DNA of 13,931 bases from Oscillospiraceae bacterium (GCA_022792755.1 JAAWBP010000058.1:1-13931), one strand, 5' to 3'. Shown: positions 6,057-13,931, counted from the stretch's first letter. Numbers and translations are program-made. Notes: a model not told the origin generated them from the letters alone.

Positions 6057-7025
6057 TCAATCACGAGAAAGCCGCCCGTTTTCAAAATCCTCCCGGAACC
6101 ACACCTCCGGCAGCTCAAAGGTTCGGCCACTGAGGTACTCCAGGATTCCCGCCCCGCCGGAAAAAGAAAAGGTGAGCTGGTAGGAACAGAGCGCTTGAAA
6201 TTTGTACCCCAGCTTTTTATCCTCACGGTTGACGCCATATTTGCCGTCCCCCAGGATCGGATGGCCGATGTGAGCGAGATGCGCCCGGATTTGATGCGTT
6301 CTCCCGGTGTGGAGGGTGACTTCCAAAAGGGAGAAGCCGTTTTTTTCCTCAAGTACAACGTACTCGGTCAGAATTTTTAAATATCCCTGCTGAGGAATAT
6401 CCAAAATGTCCACCTTGTTCCGGGCAGAATCCTTTTTTAGATATCCGGTGAGAAGGGCATGAGGTTCGGGCATCCGGCCGCGCACCAAGCAAAGGTATTT
6501 TTTAATCAGTTCACGGTTCTTGATTTTTTCGTTGAGAATCCGGAGCGCCTCCGCATTTTTTGCAATGATGACGATCCCGCAGGTGTTTCGGTCGATTCGA
6601 TTGCAGAGGGCGGGAGCAAATGAAGCCTCCTCCTTCGGCCGGTATTCCCCTTTTTTATATAAGTAATGCTGTACCCGGCGGATCAGCGTATCGGCAGTGT
6701 TTTCACTGTCTTCGTGAACCACCAGCCCACATGGCTTGTCTGCTAAGAGCAGGTTGCCGTCTTCATAAAGGACATTGATGGAAGGGGGAGCGGACAAAAA
6801 AGGGAGAGAAAGCTCTTCCTCAAAGAATTCGTCATTGAGATAGAGCTCGATTCGGTCGCCCGGAGCCAGCTTTTGGTTGGGAAGGCAGCGCCTTCCGTTT
6901 ACCTTGATCCGCTTTAACCGGATCCCTTTGTACAGAAGGCTGTGCGGAAGATTTCGGGCCGCTTTGGTGAGGAATTTATCCAGCCTTTGTCCGGCGTCGT
7001 TTTGGTTGACAATGAATTCCTTCAC
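6057..7025 (-). CDS. RluA-family pseudouridine synthase with S4 domain
   Basis: This enzyme converts specific uridines in structured RNA, most often 23S rRNA, to pseudouridine. The 322-residue protein has an N-terminal S4 RNA-binding domain (about 10-60, containing AGQRLDKFL). The synthase core has ADKPCGLVVH (95-104), the active-site motif NRIDRNTCG with catalytic D145, and HTGRTHQIRAHLAHIGHPILGD towards the C-terminus. The usual family motif is HRLD; the NRID variant is common in clostridial members. I chose GTG at 7023-7025 because AAAGGAG lies just upstream. A GTG five codons earlier (7040) would put the ribosome binding site inside the gene. It ends 56 bases upstream of the apgM-like gene with no terminator between, so the two are probably co-transcribed. 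The target uridine is unknown. Confidence 0.92.
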   Translation of the reverse strand: MKEFIVNQNDAGQRLDKFLTKAARNLPHSLLYKGIRLKRIKVNGRRCLPNQKLAPGDRIELYLNDEFFEEELSLPFLSAPPSINVLYEDGNLLLADKPCGLVVHEDSENTADTLIRRVQHYLYKKGEYRPKEEASFAPALCNRIDRNTCGIVIIAKNAEALRILNEKIKNRELIKKYLCLVRGRMPEPHALLTGYLKKDSARNKVDILDIPQQGYLKILTEYVVLEEKNGFSLLEVTLHTGRTHQIRAHLAHIGHPILGDGKYGVNREDKKLGYKFQALCSYQLTFSFSGGAGILEYLSGRTFELPEVWFREDFENGRLSRD

Positions 7026-7141
7026 GGATTCTCCTTTCACAGGGACATGATGTTTTTTAGGGCGTGCTCATATTTGAGAGCTCGGAACGGTGGCTTATAT
7101 GAATGGGTCTTTATCACAGTGCAAGATGCGGGAAAAGAATC

Positions 7142-7170
7142 TTTTCAAACCAGCGGCGATGCGATATAAT
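7142..7170 (+). promoter_or_regulatory. Probable radC promoter
   Basis: A perfect -10 box TATAAT lies at 7165-7170. A -35-like TTTTCA at 7142-7147, spaced 17 bases, matches 4 of 6 positions. It sits about 75 bases before the radC start, in the region divergent from the pseudouridine synthase gene. I see no clear partner promoter for the minus strand there. Confidence 0.55.
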
Positions 7171-7243
7171 AAAAGAAATCGCAGCTGCCAAGGATTGGTG
7201 CTGGGTTATAGATCGGCGGAAGCGGGGAAGGGTGTTGGAGCGT

Positions 7244-7936
7244 ATGAATAAAAATCCTCATAGCGGACACCGTGCCCGTCTGCGTGACCGCTTCCGGAGA
7301 GAAGGGTATGACCTGGATCATTTTGAGCCGCACAATATTCTGGAGCTTATGCTGTTTTATTGTGCGCCTCAGAAAGATACCAATGAATTGGCTCATCTCT
7401 TGATCGACGAGTTCGGCTCTATTTCCGGCGTGTTCGATGCGCCTTATGAAGAACTGGTCAAGGTGAGCGGAGTGGGAGAATATACCGCGACTTTTATTAA
7501 AACGATCCCTGCGCTGTTCCGCGTCTATGAAACAGATCGGCTGAAAGATGAAGCGGTTTTGGACAGCGCGCAAGCGGCGCGGCGTTATTTTATCCCCAAA
7601 TTTATCGGCCGGACGGAAGAACTGGTCTATGTTGCCTGCCTGGATTCGGAATGCAAGGTAAAATGCTGTGAAATCGTCAGCCATGGAACCGTATCGGCTG
7701 CAGCGGTGAACGTCCGCAAAATCGCCGAGTACGCAATGCGGTATAACGCGGCAAATGTGATCGTCGCCCACAATCATCCATACGGCCTGGCCGTCGCCTC
7801 CCCGGAAGACATTATGACGACTGATGCGATTTGCTACGCGCTCCAGCTCATCGGGATTGTCCTGACGGATCATATCATCGTCGCAAACGATCAGGCGCTG
7901 TCTCTGGCAGAGGCCGGCGTTATCAAAAAGAAATGA
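7244..7936 (+). CDS. radC: RadC family JAB-domain protein
   Basis: RadC proteins carry a JAMM/MPN+ metalloprotease-like fold. The old assignment to DNA repair was not upheld in E. coli, so the role is uncertain. The 230-residue protein has an N-terminal helical region and a helix-hairpin-helix DNA-binding motif around KVSGVGEY (73-80). The C-terminal MPN+ domain carries the family signature VAHNHPYGLAVASPEDI, with metal-binding H176, H178 and D189. The length is normal. I use ATG at 7244, with TTGGAG close upstream. In-frame TTG (7235) and GTG (7232), preceded by GGGGAAGG, are also possible, so the true start may be a few codons earlier. It is divergent from the pseudouridine synthase gene and ends before its own terminator. 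Confidence 0.93.
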   Translation: MNKNPHSGHRARLRDRFRREGYDLDHFEPHNILELMLFYCAPQKDTNELAHLLIDEFGSISGVFDAPYEELVKVSGVGEYTATFIKTIPALFRVYETDRLKDEAVLDSAQAARRYFIPKFIGRTEELVYVACLDSECKVKCCEIVSHGTVSAAAVNVRKIAEYAMRYNAANVIVAHNHPYGLAVASPEDIMTTDAICYALQLIGIVLTDHIIVANDQALSLAEAGVIKKK

Positions 7937-8001
7937 CCGGCCCCGGCGGATGGATTTTAAAAGACAAGAGCACAAGCCGCTGCAAAAAGCAGCTCGAACC
8001 G

Positions 8002-8044
8002 AAGCCGCCCCCTGCATTGATCGCCGCAGGGAAGGCGGCTTTTC
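8002..8044 (+). terminator. radC terminator
   Basis: AAGCCGCC (8002-8009) pairs with GGCGGCTT (8034-8041), and inside it CCCTGC (8010-8015) pairs with GCAGGG (8026-8031), separated by a two-base bulge. The stem is very GC-rich and its 3' arm runs straight into TTTT. It lies 65 bases after the radC stop. On the other strand no U tract follows the stem, so it probably does not terminate rarA. Confidence 0.8.
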
Positions 8045-8103
8045 ATCACAGAAGCACCCGGTCTGCGGTGGATTTGCTCGAACGCGTTCATTTAAAAGCC
8101 CTG

Positions 8104-9378
8104 CTAAAACGATTTTGCGCCCTTGATTTTTTCCCAGTACTGTTTTGCCGCCTGCTCGTTTTTGTTTGGGCCATATTCGTAATAAATCCGTCCTTTCAGC
8201 TCTTCCGGCAGGTACTGCTGTTCTAAATAATGGTTCGGATAATCGTGGGGAGATCGATAAAACTGCCCCTTTTGCTCAACGTCATCCCCATCGAAATGCT
8301 TGTTCTGGAGGGTGCGGGGAATGCTGCCGTTCTGCAATGTCTTCAAATCCTCCAAAGCCAGGTCGAGCGCTATGTGGGCGGAGTTGGATTTCGGAGCGGT
8401 TGCGAGCAGGACAACCGCTTGGGCGAGCGGGATCCTCGCCTCCGGGAAGCCGAGCTGCTGGGCTGCGTCCACACAGGATTTGACGATAGTGATCGCCTGC
8501 GGATAGGCGAGGCCGATGTCCTCACTGGCGATTACCAGCAACCGGCGGCAGACCGAAATGAGGTCGCCCGCGGCCACCAGGCGCGCCAGATAGTGGAGCG
8601 CCGCATTTTCATCCGAACCGCGGATGGATTTTTGCAGGGCGGATATCGTATCGTAATGCTCATCGCCGCTCCGGTCATAGCGGAAGGAGCTTTTCTGAGC
8701 AAGCTCCCGGGCGAGACTTAGAGAAATCGAAACGCCGTCCGGTTCCGGGCTGCCGGCCATCGCGCAGAGCTCTGCGGTGTTGAGCGCCTTGCGGACGTCT
8801 CCGCCGCAGGACAGGGCAATATGGCCGACCGCCCCTTCCTCCAGATGGATCGCAATCCCCTGTTCCTTTTCAAGTGTATGAAAAGCGCGGAGGATGGCCT
8901 GCTCGATTTCCTGCGCCGGAACCGGCTTGAATTCGAAAACCGTACAGCGGCTTAGTACGGCGTTGTAGATGTAGAAATACGGATTTTCCGTCGTGGAGGC
9001 AATCAGGGTGATTTTTCCGCTTTCGATGTATTCCAGAAGGGATTGCTGCTGCTTTTTGTTCAGGTATTGGATTTCGTCGAGGTAGAGCAGAACCCCGTCC
9101 ATCGCGGCGAAGGTGTCCAGCTCCTCGACGATGGATTTGATATCGGCGGTGGAGGCGTTGGTGCCGTTGAGCTTGTGGAGCCGTTTCTGCGTGGCCTCGG
9201 CAATGATGCGGGCAACCGTTGTTTTTCCAACGCCCGAAGGGCCGTAAAAGATCAGGTTGGGGATGCTTCCGCTGTCGATGATCCGTTTCAGCGGCCTTCC
9301 GGCTCCCAGCAGATGCGTTTGTCCTACGACATCCTCCAAAGCGCTTGGCCGGAGCCGGTCGGCAAGGGGTGAAGACAT
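8104..9378 (-). CDS. rarA: Replication-associated recombination protein A (AAA+ ATPase)
   Basis: RarA (MgsA) is an AAA+ ATPase related to clamp loaders. It acts at stalled replication forks with single-stranded DNA-binding protein. The 424-residue protein has Walker A GPSGVGKT (46-53), Walker B LLYLDEIQ (97-104), a sensor-1-like ASTTENP (about 128-134), the arginine finger region SRC (143-145), and GGDVRKALNTAE as the sensor 2 region. The C-terminal oligomerisation domain is complete. I chose ATG at 9376-9378 because GAGGAGG sits 7 bases upstream. A TTG two codons earlier is less likely. The gene is transcribed alone, divergent from the SGNH hydrolase gene. Confidence 0.96.
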   Translation of the reverse strand: MSSPLADRLRPSALEDVVGQTHLLGAGRPLKRIIDSGSIPNLIFYGPSGVGKTTVARIIAEATQKRLHKLNGTNASTADIKSIVEELDTFAAMDGVLLYLDEIQYLNKKQQQSLLEYIESGKITLIASTTENPYFYIYNAVLSRCTVFEFKPVPAQEIEQAILRAFHTLEKEQGIAIHLEEGAVGHIALSCGGDVRKALNTAELCAMAGSPEPDGVSISLSLARELAQKSSFRYDRSGDEHYDTISALQKSIRGSDENAALHYLARLVAAGDLISVCRRLLVIASEDIGLAYPQAITIVKSCVDAAQQLGFPEARIPLAQAVVLLATAPKSNSAHIALDLALEDLKTLQNGSIPRTLQNKHFDGDDVEQKGQFYRSPHDYPNHYLEQQYLPEELKGRIYYEYGPNKNEQAAKQYWEKIKGAKSF

Positions 9379-9415
9379 TGCCAATCCTCCTCATGAATTT
9401 AAATCAGATTCTTTT

Positions 9416-9445
9416 ATTTTACCATTGAAAACGCTGTTTTGTAAA
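9416..9445 (-). promoter_or_regulatory. Probable rarA promoter
   Basis: On the minus strand TTTACA (-35, 9440-9445) and TAAAAT (-10, 9416-9421) are separated by 18 bases. Each box matches consensus at 5 of 6 positions. The predicted start is about 30 bases before the rarA ATG. Confidence 0.65.
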
Positions 9446-9470
9446 TAATCTTCTGTTTTTAAAATAACCA

Positions 9471-9499
9471 ATGACTTTTGGAGTGAAATGATGTATAAT
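9471..9499 (+). promoter_or_regulatory. Probable promoter of the SGNH hydrolase gene
   Basis: A perfect -10 box TATAAT lies at 9494-9499, with a weak -35 ATGACT (9471-9476) at 17-base spacing. The proposed ATG is 33 bases downstream. It is back to back with the rarA promoter. Confidence 0.6.
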
Positions 9500-9531
9500 A
9501 ATACCAGTCATGAAAGCAGGTGAAGTGGAAG

Positions 9532-10359
9532 ATGAGTAAAAAGCTTTCCGCAAAAGGCAGGAAAAAAATGAAGCAGCGCATTGTCGTATGCGTTTTACTC
9601 CTTATCATCGTTGCGGCAGTTGTCGTGACTGTTTCAGTTGTTTTAATTAAGCTAGGAGGGGACTCCACGCAGGAGGCGCCGCCCGACAGCTCGCAGCCCC
9701 TTTTCTCCGAACCGGCCGATCCTTCCAGTGCATCCTCCGAGCCTTCAAAAGAATTCGCTGCAGTTTCTGCATCCAGCGCGGTTGACCTCACCTATTTTGA
9801 CGATGCGGTCTTTGTCGGCGATTCGATTACGGTGGGGTTGGGCAATTACAAAATCCTCCCTGCGGAAAATGTCTACGCGGATATCGGACTGAACCTGGAT
9901 ACGATCCAGACGAAGCAGGCAGTTCAGACTTCGAGCGGTTCGGTCACCGTTTTGGATGCATTAAAACTGAAAAAGCCGTCAAAGGTATATATTATGCTCG
10001 GCTCAAATGGGATTGCCTGGATCAAGCCCGAAAGCCTCGCAAAAAAATACGAAGCCTTCCTGGATCAGGTGATCGAAGCGCTTCCGGACGCGACGATCTA
10101 TGTGGAATCGATCCTCCCGGTGGCAGCTTCCAAAGAGGCCGCCGATGCGCGGTACAATAACGCGTCGATCAACGAATACAATCAGCTGCTTTTTAATCTC
10201 GCCAAGGAGAAAGGCGTTTATTATCTGGACTGCCACGCCTCGTTTAAAGGGGCTGACGGTGCGCTGAGCACGGAATATGCTGAGCAGGACGGGATGCATT
10301 TGAAAAAAACGGGGTATGAGGCCCTTTTGGAATTTTTTAAAACCCATACGGTAAAATAA
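9532..10359 (+). CDS. Membrane-anchored SGNH/GDSL-type hydrolase
   Basis: This 275-residue protein has a basic N-terminus (KKLSAKGRKKMKQR), one membrane segment (about 17-39) and a Ser/Pro-rich linker (about 44-82). An extracellular SGNH hydrolase domain follows. The catalytic serine is S98 in FVGDSITVG. Block III is GSNG (157-160), with the oxyanion-hole asparagine N159 but not the common D after it. The catalytic D253 and H256 lie in DGMHLKKTGY. Families with this fold remove acyl groups from carbohydrates, lipids or cell wall polymers, and the location outside the cell suggests an envelope substrate. The specific substrate is unknown. I chose ATG at 9532, with AGGTG about 9 bases upstream; a GTG at 9520 is possible. 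The next gene lies 136-166 bases downstream with no clear terminator between. Confidence 0.87.
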   Translation: MSKKLSAKGRKKMKQRIVVCVLLLIIVAAVVVTVSVVLIKLGGDSTQEAPPDSSQPLFSEPADPSSASSEPSKEFAAVSASSAVDLTYFDDAVFVGDSITVGLGNYKILPAENVYADIGLNLDTIQTKQAVQTSSGSVTVLDALKLKKPSKVYIMLGSNGIAWIKPESLAKKYEAFLDQVIEALPDATIYVESILPVAASKEAADARYNNASINEYNQLLFNLAKEKGVYYLDCHASFKGADGALSTEYAEQDGMHLKKTGYEALLEFFKTHTVK

Positions 10360-10525
10360 AAGTGTTTTCCCCGGCAGCTGATATTTAGGCGGATTCGGCA
10401 GAAACGGACGGATAAAAGCTGCAGCAATAAACGCGGGCTTCTAAAGCCAGGTGTTTGGCGGGTACGATTAAAATACAAGAAAAGGTGCTGGATTTGTGAC
10501 TGATCCGGCGCCTTCGGAGGCGGTT

Positions 10526-10879
10526 ATGGTCATTGAATGCGCAACCATTGTTTTAATTATTGCGATGATCAGCTTTATCTTTTTGCGGACAAAGCGGATC
10601 AATTACGCGTTTGTTACCCTGCCGTTGATCACGATTCCTCTCATGCATCTTTTGGGGCAGGCGATCGTCTATTTTGTGACCGAAAAGCTGGATCACCTGA
10701 TTAACGTGACCATTATCCTGTCCTGTGACGTTTTGGGGCTGCTGGTAGGGGCGCTTCTTCTTGGGATCCTGCTTCACAAGATTCCGGTGAAAAAAGCGCA
10801 GGTCAGCTTTGCGGTGGTGGCGGCTGTCTTTATGGTTGCGCTTTCGATTGTGCTGATGACCAGCCTGATCGGCTGGTAA
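10526..10879 (+). CDS. Small integral membrane protein, four predicted helices, unknown function
   Basis: I do not recognise a named family. The 117-residue product is almost entirely hydrophobic, with four predicted membrane segments at roughly 2-20, 28-52, 62-85 and 92-117, joined by short charged loops (LRTKRIN, TEKLDH, HKIPVKKA). Two starts are plausible. ATG at 10526 has GGAGG five bases upstream and puts the first helix at the N-terminus. GTG at 10496 has AAAGGTG eight bases upstream and adds ten residues. The gene lies downstream of the SGNH hydrolase gene on the same strand and ends before a large terminator, so the two may form one transcript. Confidence 0.75.
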   Translation: MVIECATIVLIIAMISFIFLRTKRINYAFVTLPLITIPLMHLLGQAIVYFVTEKLDHLINVTIILSCDVLGLLVGALLLGILLHKIPVKKAQVSFAVVAAVFMVALSIVLMTSLIGW

Positions 10880-10936
10880 TCCTTAATGGCTTTAAACCCG
10901 CTGAAACTGGATCAGTGAGTGATTGAGTAAACTTAA

Positions 10937-10988
10937 AAAAACGTCCTTGGAGAATTCTTTTACAAAAGGTTTCTCCAAGGGCGTTTTT
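10937..10988. terminator. Large bidirectional terminator closing the V-ATPase operon
   Basis: Arms 10937-10954 and 10971-10988 form an 18-bp stem with a single G-U wobble (T10944 with G10981) and a 16-base loop. It is flanked by A and T runs on both sides. It lies five bases past the end of the minus-strand V-ATPase subunit D gene (stop 10994-10996) and 57 bases past the plus-strand membrane protein gene. It should serve both converging units. Confidence 0.92.
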
Positions 10989-10993
10989 GGTAT

Positions 10994-11593
10994 CTACCGA
11001 TTCTTTTTTATCAACTTGAGCCGCGAAAAATCTTCGCGTTCCTTTTCCTCAAGTGCGTCTGTGATAAACTTGCTGTCCGCCTCGAACCGCGGGATGATGA
11101 TATTTTTCAACGCGTTGGCCCGCTTCTGCGTCTTCTTAATCGCATTGGCCAGCCGATAGACGCTGTTTTCGATCTCTGCAAGAGCAGCTGTTAGCTTTTT
11201 GACGCGCTGAAACAGGATGAAAGCCTTATCAAGGGCGGCGTTGGTCGCCTGAAACCCGTAATAAACCTTGACCGGCTGAGGATGGAGGCTGACATGGGGG
11301 ATTTCCACCCCCATTACACTCCGGTACGTCACCTGCACGCCGGTCTCCACCGGCACGGCCTTGGCGGCGTTTTCACAGACCCCTAACGTGATATTGGCCC
11401 TCTGCAAAGCCAGATAAGCATCCTGGTAGGTTCCTTCGATTTCGCCGCGGATCGCCTTGGCGTCGTCGATCAAGGACATCATTTCACGGATGAGGATGTT
11501 CCGTTTCCGGTCCAGAAGGCTGTAGCCCAGCTTCGCCAGATTAAGCGATTTTTTTATATTCAGTAAATTGCCCTTGGTAGGAATTACCGGCAT
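10994..11593 (-). CDS. atpD: V-type ATP synthase/ATPase subunit D
   Basis: Subunit D is the central rotor stalk that couples the A3B3 catalytic head to the membrane ring in V/A-type ATPases. The 199-residue protein starts PVIPTKGNLLNIKKSL, characteristic of the family. It continues with long amphipathic helices that form an antiparallel coiled coil (about 10-75 and 125-190). The length is usual. ATG at 11591-11593 follows GGGAGG with 7-base spacing. It begins 13 bases after the subunit B stop and is the last gene of the operon, ended by the terminator immediately beyond. Confidence 0.95.
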   Translation of the reverse strand: MPVIPTKGNLLNIKKSLNLAKLGYSLLDRKRNILIREMMSLIDDAKAIRGEIEGTYQDAYLALQRANITLGVCENAAKAVPVETGVQVTYRSVMGVEIPHVSLHPQPVKVYYGFQATNAALDKAFILFQRVKKLTAALAEIENSVYRLANAIKKTQKRANALKNIIIPRFEADSKFITDALEEKEREDFSRLKLIKKNR

Positions 11594-11606
11594 CCATCAT
11601 CCCTCC

Positions 11607-13004
11607 CTATAGTGTAAAAGCTTTGGCTTTTTCGGGGTCGTAGTACTGCTCCAACAGCTCCGAATCCACGCGGTCCAGCTCCTCTTTCGGCAGGATGGAA
11701 AGCAGCTCCCATCCGAGATTTAGCGTCCGCTCGATGGTGCGGTTTTCGTCAAAGCCCTGCGAAAGGAAATACTTCTCGAACTTTTTCCCGAAGTCCATGT
11801 ATTTCTGGTCGATGGGGGAAAGCTCATCCTCCCCGATAACCGATGCCAACGCCCGTGCATCCTGCACCCGTGCATAGCTCGCAAAGAGCTGGTTAGAAAC
11901 AGCGGAGTGGTCGGCACGGGTAAATCCTTCGCCGATGCCGTCTTTCATCAGACGGGAAAGGGAAGGGAGGACGGAGATCGGCGGATAAATGCCGGTCTGC
12001 TCGAGGATGCGGTCCAAAACGATCTGCCCTTCGGTAATATAACCTGTCAGGTCGGGGATCGGATGGGTGATATCATCGTTGGGCATAGTGAGGATCGGAA
12101 TCTGGGTGACGGACCCTTCGGAGCCCTCTACGATGCCTGCCCGCTCGTAAAGAGAGGCGAGGTCGGAATAGAGATAGCCGGGGTATCCCTTACGTCCGGG
12201 GATTTCCCCTTTGGAGGAGCTGAGCTCCCGAAGCGCCTCGGCGTAAGAAGTGATATCAGTCATCACGACCAGAATGTGCATATTCTTTTCATACGCCAGA
12301 TATTCCGCGACCGTCAGTGCGCAGCGGGGGGTGAGGATTCGCTCGATGATCGGGTCATTCGACAGATTTAAAAACATGACGACGCGGGAGAGTGCGCCGG
12401 ATTCTTCAAAGCTGCGTTTAAAGTAATCTGCGACGTCGTTTTTAACTCCCATCGCCGCAAAGACGATTGCGAACTGCTTCCCCTGTTCCTCGGCGATCCT
12501 CGCCTGGCGGACGATCTGGACGGCGAGCCTGTTGTGGCTCATACCGGAACCGGAAAAGATTGGCAGCTTCTGCCCGCGGATCAACGTCATCAGCGCGTCG
12601 ATGGCGGAGATGCCGGTGCGGATATAACTGCGGGGATAAACGCGGGCGACCGGGTTGAGCGGCTTTCCGTTGATATCCATGTACTTTTCGGCGTAGACCT
12701 CGCCCAAACCGTCAATCGGTTTTCCGGCGCCGTTAAAAATTCTTCCAAGCAGCTCGGTAGAAAGGGCGATTTCCATCGGTTTTCCAGTGAAAAGGGTACG
12801 GGTATTGGTGAGGGACAGGCCCGATGTCCCCTCAAAAACCTGGATGACCGCCCGCTGCCCCTGCACTTCGACAACTCGCCCGAGCCGTGTTTCGCCGGAA
12901 TCCAAAACCAGTTCGACCATTTCGTCAAAACCGACGTCCGGCACATGGTCGATGACAACCATAGGGCCGTTGATTTCCTTCAGCCCGATGTATTGAATGC
13001 TCAT
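11607..13004 (-). CDS. atpB: V-type ATP synthase/ATPase subunit B
   Basis: This is the non-catalytic nucleotide-binding subunit of the V1/A1 head. The 465-residue protein carries a degenerate P-loop, SGSGMSHNRLA (151-161), in place of a true Walker A, as expected for subunit B. It also has the family signatures TDITSYAEALRELSS, GRKGYPGYLYSDLASLYERAG and NDDITHPIPDLTGYITEGQI. ATG at 13002-13004 has AAGGAGG seven bases upstream; the open frame continues upstream without a comparable site. It lies 32 bases after subunit A and 13 bases before subunit D, the usual A-B-D order. Confidence 0.97.
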   Translation of the reverse strand: MSIQYIGLKEINGPMVVIDHVPDVGFDEMVELVLDSGETRLGRVVEVQGQRAVIQVFEGTSGLSLTNTRTLFTGKPMEIALSTELLGRIFNGAGKPIDGLGEVYAEKYMDINGKPLNPVARVYPRSYIRTGISAIDALMTLIRGQKLPIFSGSGMSHNRLAVQIVRQARIAEEQGKQFAIVFAAMGVKNDVADYFKRSFEESGALSRVVMFLNLSNDPIIERILTPRCALTVAEYLAYEKNMHILVVMTDITSYAEALRELSSSKGEIPGRKGYPGYLYSDLASLYERAGIVEGSEGSVTQIPILTMPNDDITHPIPDLTGYITEGQIVLDRILEQTGIYPPISVLPSLSRLMKDGIGEGFTRADHSAVSNQLFASYARVQDARALASVIGEDELSPIDQKYMDFGKKFEKYFLSQGFDENRTIERTLNLGWELLSILPKEELDRVDSELLEQYYDPEKAKAFTL

Positions 13005-13036
13005 GAAGTAGCCTCCTTGTATTAGGACAACCGGAA

Positions 13037-13931
13037 TCAATCCACGTTGAATTTGCTTTCAGCTTCCGTCAGCTCCCGGTCAATATCCGCAAAGTAATCG
13101 TCAAAACGCTCGGGGCAGTCGTTCGGAACGTCGTATTTCATCTTGACGACCTTGTCGAAGAGCCCCAGCTCCATAATGGCGGAGATCGGCATATTTTTCT
13201 GGATCAACGCCCGCGCTTTGTCGTAAAGGTGGAGGATGACCTCCATCATTTTCAGCTGTTTGTCGAGCGGAACATAGGTGTCGTCTTTATGGAAAGCGTT
13301 TTGCTGGAGGAAGCCGACCCGGATGACCCTTGCAATCTCGATGACCAGCTTCTGATCGTCCGGCAGAACGTCGGAACCGATCAGCTTGACGATCTCCATG
13401 AGCTGCGCTTCTTCGTTCAGCAGGGACTGGAGGCGCTGGCGGCATTCGAGGAAATTCGGATCGATGCTGTCGTAAAAGCCCCGCAGCTCTTCGATATATT
13501 CACTGTAGCTGGTGATCCAGTTGATCGCCGGATAGTGCCGCGCATAGGCGAGGGATTTGTCCAGCGTCCAGAAGGTGCGGACAAAGCGCTTGGTATTTTG
13601 GGTGACCGGTTCGGAAAAGTCGCCGCCCTGCGGGGAAACGGCGCCGATGATGGTAACCGAGCCCTCCGAACCGTTCAGGTTTTCCATATAACCAGCCCTT
13701 TCATAAAAGGCCGAGAGGCGGGAAGGAAGATAGGCGGGGAATCCTTCCTCCGCCGGCATCTCCTCCAACCGTCCGGAAATTTCGCGGAGCGCTTCCGCCC
13801 AGCGCGAGGTGGAATCCGCCATAATCGCGACGTGGTATCCCATATCCCGGTAGTACTCTGCAAGGGTGATGCCGGTGTAAATTGAGGCTTCACGGGCCGC
13901 AACCGGCATGTTGGAGGTGTTGGCGATCAGC
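13037..13931 (-). CDS. atpA: V-type ATP synthase/ATPase catalytic subunit A (partial, C-terminal half)
   Basis: The frame runs off the window edge, so only the C-terminal 297 residues or so of a protein usually near 590 residues are present. It is the catalytic subunit of the V1/A1 head. The fragment opens LIANTSNMPVAAREASIYTG, then has MADSTSRWAEALREISGRL, EEGFPAYLPSRLSAFYERAG and GSEGSVTIIGAVSPQGGDFS, all typical of subunit A. The Walker A motif lies outside the window. The C-terminal helical domain is complete, with stop TGA at 13037-13039. Whether the enzyme moves protons or sodium depends on membrane ring subunits that are not in this window. Confidence 0.97.
   Translation of the reverse strand, partial: LIANTSNMPVAAREASIYTGITLAEYYRDMGYHVAIMADSTSRWAEALREISGRLEEMPAEEGFPAYLPSRLSAFYERAGYMENLNGSEGSVTIIGAVSPQGGDFSEPVTQNTKRFVRTFWTLDKSLAYARHYPAINWITSYSEYIEELRGFYDSIDPNFLECRQRLQSLLNEEAQLMEIVKLIGSDVLPDDQKLVIEIARVIRVGFLQQNAFHKDDTYVPLDKQLKMMEVILHLYDKARALIQKNMPISAIMELGLFDKVVKMKYDVPNDCPERFDDYFADIDRELTEAESKFNVD

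Noticed and set aside
7145..8017. Long minus-strand open frame of 290 codons opposite radC
   Set aside because: It lies fully antisense to a well-supported radC gene, shows no family motifs and is a codon-usage shadow.
8080..8089. Perfect 10-base palindrome GAACGCGTTC between radC and rarA
   Set aside because: It is short, has no loop or U tract for termination, lies downstream of both converging genes, and could occur by chance.
8870..9394. 174-codon frame overlapping the rarA start
   Set aside because: It is a shifted frame of rarA on the same strand. The rarA frame carries the Walker motifs and a strong ribosome binding site.
10360..10495. Possible terminator or promoter between the SGNH hydrolase and membrane protein genes
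   Set aside because: The only hairpin (GGCTT-CTA-AAGCC, about 10436-10448) has a weak stem and no U tract. TAAAAT at 10469-10474 has no convincing -35 partner.
1..13931. Mobile elements, phage genes, defence systems, CRISPR arrays, tRNA or rRNA genes
   Set aside because: No transposase, integrase, regularly spaced repeats, tRNA cloverleaf or rRNA sequence was seen. The gene content is housekeeping throughout.

Overview
The window looks like ordinary chromosome from a low-to-mid GC Firmicute, most likely a clostridial anaerobe of the Ruminococcaceae/Oscillospiraceae type. The evidence is strong AGGAGG-type ribosome binding sites, GTG starts, intrinsic terminators with U tracts, a bacterial V-type ATPase operon, an archaeal-type (ApgM) phosphoglycerate mutase-like protein, and clostridial-style RadC and RlmD homologues. 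There is no sign of a phage, insertion sequence, CRISPR array or recent transfer.

Layout. On the minus strand, 23-3613 holds rlmD (rRNA uridine methyltransferase) downstream of a class A penicillin-binding protein, separated by a strong hairpin terminator that starts inside the penicillin-binding protein stop codon. From 3614 to 4439 there is no convincing protein gene. This gap holds a near-consensus minus-strand promoter (4186-4214) followed by about 280 bases of GC-rich, hairpin-dense sequence, best read as an unassigned structured RNA or a very long leader of the penicillin-binding protein gene. A further nested inverted repeat (3686-3739) sits closer to that gene. A short plus-strand gene for a membrane-anchored, BofC-like protein follows (4440-4754). 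It converges on the apgM-like gene, and the two share one bidirectional terminator. Upstream of apgM on the minus strand is an RluA-family pseudouridine synthase (6057-7025), divergent from radC (7244-7936, plus). radC ends at its own terminator and converges with rarA (8104-9378, minus). rarA is divergent from a membrane-anchored SGNH hydrolase (9532-10359), which is followed by a four-helix membrane protein of unknown function (10526-10879). A large bidirectional terminator then separates this pair from the end of a V-type ATPase operon on the minus strand, with subunits D, B and part of A.

How the genes fit together. Most are housekeeping: RNA modification (RlmD, RluA family), cell wall synthesis and envelope (class A PBP, SGNH hydrolase, small membrane proteins), replication fork maintenance (RarA, perhaps RadC), central metabolism (ApgM-like) and ion-motive energetics (V-ATPase). 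The one stretch that standard gene content does not explain is the 3686-4214 intergenic block, which is the best candidate here for something undescribed.
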